Shown here: positions 21,801-32,853 of the stretch, one piece after another
Numbering within the stretch: the first letter of the stretch is position 1
Layout of the letters: each line of letters opens with the position of its first letter
Source of the DNA: Eleusine coracana subsp. coracana
Taxonomy: Eukaryota; Streptophyta; Magnoliopsida; Poales; Poaceae
Assembly: GCA_032690845.1 (NCBI GenBank)
Contig: CM064434.1
Span: 31,650,413-31,714,412 of the forward strand
DNA: 64,000 nucleotides
Direction: 5' to 3'
The notes under the pieces: generated by a model
What the model was told of the DNA's origin: nothing
Databases searched by the model: none
The model's input: only the letters and a program-made list of their open reading frames with translations
Program-made: the position numbers and the translations under genes

Positions 21801-24800
21801 CACGGTAATGTTTGCTCAACTGTTGCTAACTGAGGCTCATCACAACGGATAGGAATGACACAACTCTTCTGAAGGTTCGTATACAAACCCGAGGTATCAC
21901 CAAATCTGTTAAGAATTCCCATAGTAAGATTCATCTCATCATCGATCGGCCTTATAAAAAGTGCTACATCATCTGCATATAAAGAAATCCGATGTTCTTG
22001 ATTACGGCGGGTGAGGGGCTGTAGCAAACCAAGAGCACTAGCCTTCTTGAAGAGGCTATTTAACACGTCCATGACCAAGATAAACAACATAGGCGAAAGG
22101 GGGTCGCCCTGCTGAAGGCCCCTTTGATGACGAATCTCCTCTCCTGGCTGGCCGTTCAACAAAATCCGTGTTGAAGAAGTGTGCAACAAGTTAGCCACAA
22201 GGCTTCGCCAAGTCGGCCCGAAACCCAAGTGTTCCATCACCTCCCAGAGAAAAGGCCAAGCCACGGAATCGAAAGCTTTGGATATGCTACTACCTACTAT
22301 ATTTCTACAACCATAAAATTGCCAGTTGGTGGCAGTGATGGTGGGTGGTCCATCATCCCTCCTCCACACAACAGGTTGGTCCCGATGCCTCTCACTCACA
22401 ACCTCCACCAGGGCCACCACGCGGTCCTTCTCCCGCAAAATCCAGTTTTTTTTCTCCTTGAAAACGCAGGAGAGCTGCGCCTCATTATATTAAGAGCCCA
22501 GTACAACACTCACACAACACACCCACACTAGAGTACTCTAGATTACATTCGCGCCTGTGAAAGGATAGCAAAAACGTCCAAATAAACAATACTAGCTACT
22601 TGGAGGAGAGGCAGTCAAGAGGGACAGCCCCTGAGCCCCTGCCATCTTCTAAAGTCACCGTTCCTCAGCAGCCCAAGACAGTGCAGCAGCTAGATTAGGA
22701 CTTCCTCCATCAAACAAACAACGGTTACAGTCATTCCAAATGATGCAAGCACCATGAACCATAAATGAGTTGATCTCATGTCTTGTTTGAGTGCTGGCAG
22801 CTTCGGTTGTTCTTTCCCACCATGAATCAAAAGAAGTCTCAGTAGATTGTGGAGCAAAGGACTGGAGGCAGACCTGTCCAAGGGCAATAAAACAGAATTG
22901 CCTTGCAAATACACAAGAATAGATGGTTGATTGATTCATCTTCCTAATCGCAAAACAGGCATTTTTCAGGATGGGGCAGTCAAAGTTTTGCTAGTCGATC
23001 CGCTGTCCAACAGCGGTTGTGTGCGACCAACCATAAAAAGAATTGACACATTGCTGGTGCCCATGTTTTCCAAATTCTTTCGCAAGGGCCAAATTGTTGT
23101 GATCCTATGAATAAACCCTCATAACCTGACTTTGCCGAGTACTGATCAGTGGAGGAAAATTTCCAAATATGCGAGTCCTCAACCTCAGGCTGTAATACCA
23201 GATCATGGATGAGGTCCCAAAGTTGAAGATATTCAACAATAATTGCAACAGTAAGTACTCCCTGGATATCATCTACCCATGAAGCACTGCGGGCTTGTTT
23301 GTTTTATGCCCTCATGAATCTGTCTGGCTCAGGTAGCGTTGCTGCCTGGACAGCAGGCTGCCTGGGAGGGCTCAAAGCAAACAGCTCCTGCATGCCAGAC
23401 CTACATGGACCACTACAAAGGGGCTGTGTATTAAGTTCGTTTCTGACGTGTCTGAAATGATGCAAAATACTATGCAGGATGTACCATCTTAAAATAACCC
23501 TCAATCACATTGACAGTACTGATTATCCATAAAATTGGAAGAGATTTTCACACTAGTCTACCTAGCAGAAAATATAATTTTTGAAATGAAACAGGCTACA
23601 AAAATTACACTATTGCATAATAAACCATCAACGAAGTATAATTTCCATCATGAAAGCATAGTTTTACTCATGTGCTTTGACTTACCTCCAAGAGGTCATC
23701 TGCCTGATTCGCAATGTCATTAAGATTTGCCCCAGGGATTTGGCATTTCAGACCCTTATCATTCTTAAACACACCTCCACCAGCAGCTACACGCCTTAAC
23801 AATTCATGCCTGCTCTCCTTCTTTTCAGTCTGGCAGAGGAGTCCAACAACCTGAACCTGGTTTGTAAAATCAGTCGACTAGTTATATGTGTGCCCCTACC
23901 AATACCCACACCCACACACACGTGCACTAGAAATAAGACTTACATGTGGTGGGCATTTTTTTGTCAGATGATCCAGCACTGTCTGCTTAATTACCTCAAG
24001 GAGTGATTTGCGCTGCCATCAGAAGACAGACATGTAAATTGTATACTATTAGGTAGAAAAAGATTAATTAAATACATGTATCAGGACTGTAGTGAGCTAT
24101 CTAGTCTGATAGCATTGTCTTAGAACATTCACAAATCTTATGTTATTGCATTGACATAATGCATTCTGAACGATCTCTTGACAAACTAAAATGCATATTC
24201 GGATCAAACATGTAAATTTAACACGACTAGATATTCATAGCTTCAGTGGCGAAGCCAGATTAGAGAAGATCCTGGTGCCACCCTCTAGAAATACATAATT
24301 TTCAATCAATTTTCATCTAAATATGTGTTGTTAACAAGAGGAAATTGATTTGAACCCTGGTGCATACCTAGCTTCGCCAGTGGATAGCTTGGAGTTTTAA
24401 AGCATGTTAAATTTCCAATTACTGTTTAAGAAGCATCACCATACACAATTCATCATTTTAATACAACAGTTTGCAATACGGCAAAGCCAGCAATATATAC
24501 CAAATTTATGGTCATTAATACACATAAAAAATGCATGGATGACCTAGCAAAAGATTGAGTAATTATGCAGATCCTAAAATATTGTCATAGCCAAGTAATG
24601 AATCTGTCAGTACCTCATCATCTTTATCCTTCTGCGCCAGCTGTATCATATAATCAAGGGCCATAAGAAAGCCCGACTCCATCTCATCAACCCTCTTACC
24701 AATAACTCCCTGAGCCACCAGTTCTACAGCCACTGGCTCAAATGCACCGTCCATTTCCATGTCCTCCATCTGTCAACATCAACCGCATAAAAAAGCCAGG

Positions 24801-25483
24801 TCAGTAATATAAACTAGAACAACTTACATGAACGTTTACAATTCTATTTTCCACAACAAGATGGAATTTGCTGATTCATATTCCAATATTCATTCCCTGT
24901 TATTTTGAAGTGAAAGTATACGTTAAAATCCAAGTGTCAAACAGGGCCATAGAGCATAACCCGATTTCATTGTCATCACTCGTCACTGTCTAACAGTTGA
25001 AACTTCTGTTTTAATTCAAGAAAATTTAACAACCTTGAAGCATGGAAATAAAAGAAATTGCACTTCTATGAACCACTCGGTTCAATGAAGCTCACTAGTC
25101 ACTAAGAAGCAGTGACTACTGAGCATCTCACTGGTCACAAGAGTGAAAATTCCAGTTCATTACTGTTGTCCAATTTCATCAGAAAATCGACCGACTAAAT
25201 GGCGGAAGAACACCCTTACCAGAGTGAGCATCTCTTGGAGCACTGAGGCGACCTGCTCGCCGCCTCGGAGGAGGGCATCACACTCTGCTGGGTCCCACTT
25301 GCTGGGGTCGTCCCCTAAGGAGGCCGACGAGGCGATGGGAAGGGGCGTCTTGGGCGTCGCGGCGAGGCAAGCGAGGTTGGAACGGGAGGGGGGCCGCGGG
25401 TGGAGGAGGAAGGCGTGCCTGCGAGGAACGCAGAGGACGGTGGAGGCAAGGGACAGCGCGGAGGCGAGGGGAAGAATCGCCAT
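18833..25483 (-). CDS. Conserved plant protein with chloroplast-type N-terminus, unknown function (378 aa, 9 exons)
   Basis: Minus-strand exons: 25483-25220, 24769-24614, 24012-23944, 23856-23686, 20204-20061, 19444-19283, 19182-19117, 19028-18969, 18877-18833 (TAA at 18833-18835). Each exon is a whole number of codons (88, 52, 23, 57, 48, 54, 22, 20, 15 with stop), and every intron is GT...AG in phase 0. Residues 1 to about 50 are Ser/Ala/Arg-rich, like a plastid transit peptide. Later text is strongly conserved in plants as I recognise it: KKCPPHVQVVGLLC, PGANLNDIANQADDLLE, TIPDRKLLARLVIVREEARN, RPGMFLETVSK, ITAQHLEWVHQ. There is no known catalytic motif and I cannot name the gene. The C-terminus HQTTLKILQEMAF looks complete. 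Introns 1-8 are 450, 601, 87, 3481, 616, 100, 88 and 91 bp; intron 4 holds two LINEs and intron 2 a hAT MITE. The frame is fully open, so the gene is probably functional. Confidence 0.88.
20289..22440 (-). mobile_element. 5'-truncated LINE A in intron 4
   Basis: In minus orientation: the second half of a reverse transcriptase and zinc-binding region, a short 3' UTR with the CAGCTCTCCTGCGTATTCGA-type end of grass LINEs, and a poly(A) seen as the T-run at 20289-20299. The 5' truncation point is about 22288; between there and 22440 the frame continues through text unrelated to reverse transcriptase. Same orientation as the host gene. Target duplications were not found. Confidence 0.8.
20474..22288 (-). 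pseudogene. LINE A ORF2 fragment (RT second half + zf-RVT)
   Basis: A long uninterrupted minus-strand frame, about 600 codons of LINE-like text. It starts inside the polymerase domain (ISKAFDSVAWPFLW) and has GLQQGDPLSPMLF and the catalytic ISLYADDVALF. The thumb/connection text follows (CTYLGLPIS, GRVTWVRFVLSAIPIY, WEKVQWPLDLGGLGI), then the terminal zinc-binding domain (WKSWAPAKCKVFLWLAIRNK, HILTECVFAREFW). The endonuclease and the first RT motifs are missing. The open frame up to 22438 adds about 50 unrelated residues. It has no stops, which suggests a fairly recent insertion, but it cannot be active alone. Confidence 0.85.
22446..23450 (-). mobile_element. 5'-truncated LINE B in intron 4
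   Basis: Poly(A) seen as the T-run at 22446-22453, followed by the same AAAACGCAGGAGAGCTGCG type of 3' end as LINE A. Degenerate zinc-binding ORF2 text runs on the minus strand (IWKTWAPAMCQFFLWLVAHN and RCWTADRLAK at about 22980-23100; a tail frame at 22655-22939). Upstream text continues to about 23400-23450 with frameshifts. Older than LINE A by its decay. Its right edge is uncertain. Confidence 0.7.
24244..24382. mobile_element. hAT-type MITE, 139 bp, in intron 2
   Basis: Ends CAGTGGCGAAGCCAG and (inverted) CACTGGCGAAGCTAG form a 15-bp terminal repeat with two mismatches. It is flanked by 8-bp duplications CATAGCTT (24236-24243) and GATAGCTT (24383-24390), the length expected of hAT transposases. 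It carries no coding sequence. Confidence 0.8.
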
Positions 25484-26385
25484 GGATTTTGCTCGGAGAA
25501 GACGGGAAAGGTGAAATGGCGATTTGGATTATGCGTAGGGTTTTTTTCGGGGTTTATCGGAAAAAAAAAATTTTGGTTTACAATCGCACACGAATTTGAC
25601 GAGTTTGAGGAGAATTTCAGATCTGAAATTTGCAAATATTTCAGGATGTTTCAAGCTGTGAAGAACTGAAAAATACAGTTTCAAGATGGATTTAAGTCCA
25701 AGGAAACACATGCTTTTTTTAAGTAGTGTTTCGAAGTTTTAAAACGAATTTTACATATGTTCGATGCAAAAGGATTACAATTTATTCTAAATAATACCAA
25801 AATAATTTGTTGTGTCCACCATATATACTGTTTAAAAAATAAAGAAAGCTGGAAAATGCACAGTAGATGAACCAAGTATGCACTTTTCTTAAAATAAAAA
25901 CTATTGAACAATTATCAAATAAGTTTTATATGTTAGTCTATACATGTGTTTTACATAAGATTTATAAAATAAGCTATAATAATGTTTATAGTTATGAATC
26001 TTTAAAATGTAGTGCTAGGGAATAGGATTATTAATAGGGAATAGGATTATTCCATGTTGTGCTAGGGACATCAGAAACTCATATGTAATTCCAAATTATA
26101 ATCATGACAATACGTTAGCATGTACTATGGCTGAGGCTTTGTCTATCAAAAATCAGGTAGCACCAAAGGACGCTACCAACCCTTTCCTTAGAGAAGCAGT
26201 GACGAATCCAGGCTTGGCCTGTCGAGTGGGCTGAACACTAGTTAAGCTCATGGAGGTGAACCGAGAAAGAGAGAACAAAAAGTAAAATACGATTGTTTGG
26301 GTTGCTATATTGCTAAAACAATGTAGTAGACTGAATCTGGAGGTGGGTCGTGGCCGACCTGTCCACCCAGCTAGACTCGCTTCTA
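25484..26385. other. Promoter side of the plastid-protein gene; AT-rich spacer
   Basis: The 5' UTR of the minus-strand gene lies just right of 25483. Beyond about 25560 the sequence is AT-rich with no gene. A short tandem GGGAATAGGATTATT duplication lies at about 26018-26053. From about 26204 (CAGTGACGAATCCAGG) to about 26384 the ends vaguely match decayed hAT MITE termini. The copia element begins at 26391. Confidence 0.45.
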
Positions 26386-26390
26386 TAGAG

Positions 26391-27367
26391 TGTTGAAATT
26401 ATATGGGCTTGATCTATTAATAATAACAATAATTTCTGAAAATCTCAAAACCCCATTCATGAGTGGTGGGACTGCAAAGATTTAGTCCCACATTGCTAGT
26501 GGAGGTGGATGGAGTCCAACTTATAAGATTGGTTGCTCTAATATCTCTTGCAAGTGTGTGGATGGGAGGAAGGAAGAACACGCGCGCTTGCTCGCCTCGC
26601 CGGGGCGTGGGTGATGGGCGCGGCCGCGTATCACCTGCGTGAATGGTCCGCCGAAATTCGGTCCCTTGCCATGTGAGAGCGCGGCTTCCTTTTACACTTT
26701 CTTTTTGTTGCGTATTCCATATATTTAATTATGAAAACCGACGTATTAATATGGTAACCGGCTCGGTTGCGGGACGCCCAACCCTAGCGGTTCCCTCCTA
26801 TGAATACGTACGGGTACCACCGTAAATCATATCACGCAATGACTTAGAGTTTTGCCTCTCGCTACTATTGCGCCGCCAAGTCTTCTCCATCCCGATTGTC
26901 GGCGTGCACCGGCGAACGGGAGAGCAGGTCTCCGGAACCGTCGTCCTTTGTGATCCTGCACCGGGAGAGGACGAATAAGATTTTTGGGAAGCGCTCTGCG
27001 CGACTGCTCGATCATTTTCTCGTCTTCGTCAAACTCATCGCCACAGCTCGTCTTCCTCGTCGTCGAGTCGGTCTCACCCGCCATCGTCAACAACGTGACG
27101 GTGCTGCACGTCGTCGCCGCCTCCTCTACCCAGTCCAGAAGGAAACGTACGTACTCTCATCTCACACCATGTCTTCCATACTAGCTTTCGTAGTCTATTT
27201 GTCTATGATGGTTGTTGCTAGTATGGTAGATGCTATGCTTTTGTCTGACCTAATAGACCTGTCTAGATTTTGCGTAGATTTGTCTAGTTCATTATGCAAT
27301 CTGTTAATCATATTTATCATTTATTTCTGGATTAATATAAAAACTAAAAGTGCTAATTTATCCAACA
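26391..27367 (+). repeat. Copia 5' LTR
   Basis: 977 bp. The promoter TATA is mutated: TATGAATA at 26799-26806, where the 3' LTR has TATAAATA. This LTR has many small differences from its 1004-bp partner, so the insertion is not recent. Confidence 0.92.
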
Positions 27368-27400
27368 ATCCAAAAACCTTACTGTAGGCACTTTAGTTTT

Positions 27401-28200
27401 ATGGCTGAATTTATCGATGCACTGAAGCCAGAGAAATTCACTGGCGTGCACTTCAAAAGATGGCAAGTGAAAGTCACTCTGTGACTTACTGCTATGAATG
27501 TGTTCTGGGTATCCACTGACAAACCTGAAGGCGATCTCACTGCAGATCAGGAAAAGGCCTACAGTGAAGCCAACACAATATTCTTGGGCGCTGTTATTGG
27601 AGTTTTGGTAGATCGTCTTCAGGACGTCTACATCCATCATACAGTCGCAAAGGATATGTGGGACGCTCTGATCGCTGACTATGGTGGTTCAGATGCTGGC
27701 GTTGAACTGTATGTCATTGAGCAGTACCATAATTTTAAGATGGTAGATGGCAAATCTGTCGTCACGCAGGCTCATGAGATGCAGTGCATAGTGAAGAAAC
27801 TCGAATTGCTTAAGATCGTCGTACCTGAGAAGCTTGTGGCTGGAGGCATAGCAATTGCCTCCAACTTGGAGGGATTTTGCCACTACTCTTAAACGCAAGA
27901 GGACGAACATATCTGTCTCAGATTTGATCGCATCTCTTGATATTGAGGAGAAAGCTCGTGAGAAGGATGGACGTTCTAAAGTTAACGAGGGAAACACTAT
28001 TACCAATATGGTGTATCAACCACAACAGTCTCATGGCAGCGGTGGTAAGGGCAAGGGCAAGAACAATAAGCCTAAGCAGACCACTGCCTTCAAGAAGAAG
28101 AACAAGGAGAAGGGAGCATGCTTTGTTTGCGGTTCTAATGAGGATTGGGTAAAGAAGTGTCCAGAACGCAAAGGAAGGAAGCCTCCACAGCAGAAGTCTA
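27401..28200 (+). pseudogene. Copia gag, broken
   Basis: Starts at ATG 27401 (MAEFIDALKPEKFTGVHFKR), hits TGA at 27482-27484, continues in the same frame to about 27892, and is shifted near 27860 into the frame that carries the nucleocapsid. The zinc knuckle CFVCGSNEDWVKKC has Asp where the CCHC His should be, so RNA binding is probably lost. There is a Lys/Gly-rich basic stretch just before the knuckle. Confidence 0.85.
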
Positions 28201-29364
28201 CGAACATGGTGACCAGTGCTGGAGAAAATAGTGGGTATGGTAATTTACCATATATTTTTTCTGTATTTCAATCTACTTGTTGGTGGCTTGATACTGGTGC
28301 TAATGTTCATGTTTGTGCTGATGTCTCTTTGTTTACTTCTTACCAGGTCGCCCGGGATTCCTCCGTCCTAATAGGGAATGGGTCACATGCTTCTGTTCAT
28401 GGTGTTGGCACGGGTCGAGCTGAAGTTCACTTCGGAGAAGATTGTCCAATTGAAGAACGTACAGCATGTCCCTTCTATCAAGAAGAATCTCGTTAGTGGC
28501 TCCCTTTTGTGTAGGGATGATTTTAAGGTAGTGCTAGAGTCGAATAAAGTTATCGTGTCTAAGAGTGGACAATTTATTGGTAAAGGCTATGAGTGCGGAG
28601 GCTTGTTCCGCTTTTCCCTTTCAAATTATTACAATAAGTCTGTGAACTATATTTGTGATGGTGTTAATGAGAGTGATGCTAGTATTTGGCATTCAGGTTT
28701 ATGTCATCTAAATTTTGGTTCTATGTCTCGACTTTTCAGCTTAAATTTAATTCCGATTTTTTTCATTGTCAAATGTTCTAAGTGCTCAAGTTGTATGCAA
28801 TCTAAGCAACCTCGAAAGCCTCACAAGGCTGCAGAGGAGAGACACTTAGCACCACTAGAACTTATACATTCATATCTATGTAAAATGAATGGTATATTGA
28901 CTGAGGGTGGAAAAAAATATTTCATGACTTTGATTGATGATGCGACTAGATTTTGCTATGTCTATTTGTTAAAAATGAAAGATGAGGCTCTAAACTACTT
29001 TAAAATTTATAAGGCTGAACTTGAAACTCAACTAGAGAAAAAGATCAAAAGAATTAGGTCCGATCGTGGTGGCGAGTATTTTTCAAATGGGTTTGACTTA
29101 TTCTGTGCGGAACATGGTTTGATACATGAGAGGACGCCTCCCTATTCGTCCCAATCAAACGGGGTCGCCGAAAGAAAGAATCGCACCTTGACTGACTTGG
29201 TTAATTTCATGTTAGACACGGCTGGATTATCTAAGGCATGGTGGGAGGAGGCTTTATTGATATCATATCATGTCCTAAATAGAGTTCCCATGAAGAATAA
29301 GGAGAAGACTCCATATATGGAATGGATTGGTAGAAAGCCATCGCTCTCTTACTTACGCACATGA
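28201..29364 (+). pseudogene. Copia protease and integrase, broken
   Basis: The protease core WWLDTGANVHVC keeps its DTG. A frameshift near 28425 moves to the frame with the GAG-pre-integrase motif (IWHSGLCHLNFGSMSRL, CXXC nearby) and the integrase core. The first catalytic Asp of the DDE triad is replaced by Tyr (LIHSYLC), while SDRGGEY and the downstream Glu (AERKNRTL) remain. The frame ends at TGA 29362-29364, replacing a tryptophan codon position. Confidence 0.85.
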
Positions 29365-29370
29365 GGTTCT

Positions 29371-31305
29371 TTGGCCAAAGTTAACGTGCCAATTAACAAG
29401 AAGCGTAAGTTGGGACCTAAAACTGTGGATTGTATTTTTCTTGGATATGCTCATCCTAGCATTGCCTATAGATTTTTAGTGGTTAAATCAGAGGTGCCTG
29501 ATGTTTATGTTAATTCATTAATGGAGTCTTGTGATGTTACTTTATTTGAGAACATATTTCCTATGAAAAATTTACATAGCATGTCTAGATTATCTTCTGA
29601 TGTGATTGCTGGTACTACTCCTGAACCTAGTGCATTTTCTGATCATGCTGAACAAACACTTGAACCAATCCATGAGGAGATTGATAGTGAAGCTCCTAGG
29701 AGGAGCAAGAGACAAAGGACTACAAAGTCTTTTGGTGATGATTTCACTGTTTATCTTGTGGATGATACTCCTAGAACCATTTCAGAGGCATATGCATCTC
29801 CTGATGCAGATGACTGGAAAGAAGCTATCCATAGAAAGATGGACTCTATTCTTTCTAATGAAACTTGGGAAGTTGTCGATAGACCATATGGTTGCAAATG
29901 GGTGTTCAAGAAAAAGCTTAAGCCTGATGGTACTATTGACAAGTATAAGGCTCGGCTTGTGGCTAAGGGTTATACTCAGAAAGAAGGCGAAGACTTCTTT
30001 GACACTTATTCACCTATTGCTAGATTAACCACTATTCATGTATTACTTGCTCTGGCTGCCTCACATGGTCTTATCGTTCATCAGATGGACGTTAAGACAA
30101 CTTTACTTAATGGAGAGTTAGATGAGGAAATCTATATGGATCAGCCAAATGGATTTGTAATAAAGGGTCAGGAAGACAAGGTGTGTAAGTTGTTAAAGTC
30201 TTTGTATGGTCTGAAACAAACTCCTAAGCAGTGGCATGAGAAATTTGATTCAACACTTCTAGCAGCAGATTTTTCAGTCAATGAGGCTGATAAATGTGTG
30301 TACTACCACCATGGTAGGGGTCAGGGAGTTATACTGTACTTGTATGTTGATGACATACTCATCTTTGGAACAAATCTTGATGTGATAAATGAGGTCAAGA
30401 CCTTTTTGTGCCAAAGCTTTGATATGAAGGATCTGGGTGAGGCTGATGTTATCTTGAACATCAAGCTAATTAAAGGAGAAAGTGGGATTACTCTTACGCA
30501 ATCTCATTATGCTGAGAAGCTCTTGAACCGTTTTGGTTATAAGGATAGCAAGTCTTCTCCAACACCTTATGATCCCAGCTTGATCCTTCGAAAGAATAAG
30601 AGAATTGACAAAGACCAATTAAGATATTCTCAGATAATTGGATCACTTATGTATTTAGCCAGTGCTACTAGGCCTGATATCTCGTTTGCTGTGAGCAAAC
30701 TAAGCCGGTTTACTTCTTGTCCGGGAGATGATCATTGGCGTGCGCTTGAGCGGATAATGCACTATTTAGTTGGTACTATGGATTATGGAATTCATTATTC
30801 TGGATATCCAGCGGTACTAGAGGGCTATAGTGATTCCAATTAGATATCTGATGCTGATGAGCTGTATGCCACGAGTGGATATGCATTTACTCTTGGTGGT
30901 GCTGCTGTTTTATGGAGATCATGCAAATAGATCATTTTAACGAGGTCTACCATGGGAGCAGAGCTTACCGTACTAGATACATCTACAGTTGAGGCCGATT
31001 GGCTACGTGAGCTCTTGATGGACTTGCCTATTGTCGAGAAACTTGTGCCGGCAATCCTCATGAATTGTGACAATCAAACTATGATAGTCAAAGTGAACAA
31101 TTCTAAGGACAATATGAAGTCATCAAGACATATTAAGAGACATTTGAAGTCTGTCAGAAAATTGAGAAACTCCGGAGTCATATCAGTAGAATATATTTCA
31201 ACTGGTGAGAACCTGGCAGATCAATTCACCAAGGGGCTGTCACGTAACGTGATAGACAGTGCATCGAAGGAGATGGGTATGAGACCCATATGTGCTATTC
31301 CATAG
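29371..31305 (+). pseudogene. Copia reverse transcriptase and RNase H, broken
   Basis: The first open stretch (to 30840) has CKWVFKKKLKPDGTIDKYKA, QMDVKTTLLNGEL, LKSLYGLKQ, the catalytic LYVDDILIFG and the RPDISFAVSKLSRF block. RNase H follows (EGYSDSN) but is cut by TAG at 30841 and again at 30928. The same frame then runs on to KSSRHIKRHLKSVRK and LADQFTKGLSRN, ending at 31305. Confidence 0.9.
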
Positions 31306-31844
31306 TGGTAACCCAACCTATGTGATCGGAGATCCCGTGAAGTAGGACCTGGGAAGAACAAGCTATTGGTTAGCAAGAGAGTAACCTTTTATGACCCACT
31401 CGAGAAGCGATGCATTACTCTCGATATCTGTATGGCAGGTTGGTTGTTGCCTTAATGTATTCAGTTGGCTATAAATAGCGAAGATGTTGTCCTAAAGAAC
31501 ATTCTTGAATGAATACACCTATATGAGCCCGATTGTTGTAAGGTCGCAATCTGTGAGATTTGGGTGATCTCTATTAAGCTCATGAAAGACCAAGGGAGTA
31601 TGACCTATATGCTCCACCCACGGAGAAGTCTACTGGAGGTCTAGTATCAGTTATGACAGTGAGTGAAACTTATTTGCACAAAACTTACAATTCAAGGCGT
31701 AGTCCATTGTGCAAGTTGTGAATGAGTGTAGCTTATTGTTCTAGGTGGAAGTTCAACTAACAGTCTCCACTGAAAATACTGGTATATTAAACAATAGTAG
31801 GGTGAGGCAAAGTCTAGCTGGGACTTTGAGATCTGGTTGGGGAT

Positions 31845-32848
31845 TGTTGGAATTATATGGGCTTGGCCCATTAATAATAACAATAATTCCTGAAAATCTC
31901 AAAGGCCCATTTATGAGTGGTGGGAGTGCAAAGGTTTAGTCCCATATTGCTAGTGGAGGTGGATGGAGTCTAACTTATAAGGTTGGTTGCTCTAGCATCT
32001 CTTACAAGTATGTGGATGGGAGGAAGGAAGACCACACGCGCGCGCTCGCTCGCCTCGCCGGGCCGGGCGGGGCGGGGCGGGGCACGGCGTGGGTGATGGG
32101 CGCGGCCGCGCATCACCTGCGTGAATGGTCCACCGAAATTTGGTCCCTTGCCTTGTGGGGGCGCGGCTTCCTTTTGCACTTTTTTTTTGCTGCGTATTCC
32201 ATATATTTAATTATGGAAACCAACGTATTAATATGGTAACCGACTCGGTTGCGGGATGCCCAACCCTAGCGGTTCCCTCCTATAAATACGTACGGGTACC
32301 GCCGCAAATCATATCACGCAATCGCTTAGGGTTTTGCCTCTCGCTACTGTTGCGCCGCCAAGTCTTCTCCATCCCGATTGTCGGCGTGCACCGATGAATG
32401 GGAGAGCAGGTCTCCGGAACCGTCGTCCTCTGTGATCCTGCATCAGGAGAGGGCGAATAAGGTTTTTGGGAAGCGCTCTGCGTGACTGCCCGATCGCTTC
32501 CTCGTCTTTGTCAAGCTCGTCGCCACGGCTCGTCTTCCTCGTCGTCGAGTCGGTCTCACCCGCCGTCGTCAACAGCGTGACGGTGCTGCACGTCGTCGCC
32601 GCCTCCTCTACCCAGTCCAGAAGGAAACGTACGTACTCTCATCTCACACCATGTCTTCCATACTAGCTTTCGTAGTCTATTTGTCTATGATGGATGTTGC
32701 TAGTATGGTAGATGTTATGATTTTGTCTGGCCTAATAGACCTGTCTAGATTTTGCGTAGACTTGTCTAGTTTATTATGCAATCTGTTAATCATATTTATG
32801 ATTTATTTCTGGATTAATATAAAACTAAAAGTGCTAATTTATCCAACA
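31845..32848 (+). repeat. Copia 3' LTR
   Basis: 1004 bp, TGTTGG...CCAACA, with an intact TATAAATA at 32281-32288. A GC run (GGGCGGGGCGGGGCGGGGC, about 32066-32085) is longer than in the 5' LTR. Confidence 0.92.
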
Positions 32849-32853
32849 TAGAG

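Larger units (their letters stand above)
26391..32848 (+). mobile_element. Ty1/copia LTR retrotransposon, full length, inactive
   Basis: LTRs at 26391-27367 and 31845-32848 both begin TGTTG and end CCAACA. They are flanked by the 5-bp duplication TAGAG (26386-26390 and 32849-32853). The internal order is gag, protease, integrase, reverse transcriptase, RNase H, which is the copia order. Frameshifts lie near 27860 and 28425. In-frame stops at 27482, 29362, 30841 and 30928 and several lost key residues show it is dead. The purine tract GGTTGGGGA precedes the 3' LTR; no clear tRNA-Met primer site follows the 5' LTR. Confidence 0.95.

Noticed and set aside
26204..26384. Decayed hAT MITE with CAGTGACGAATCCAGG start
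   Set aside because: The right end matches only loosely and no 8-bp duplication could be identified.
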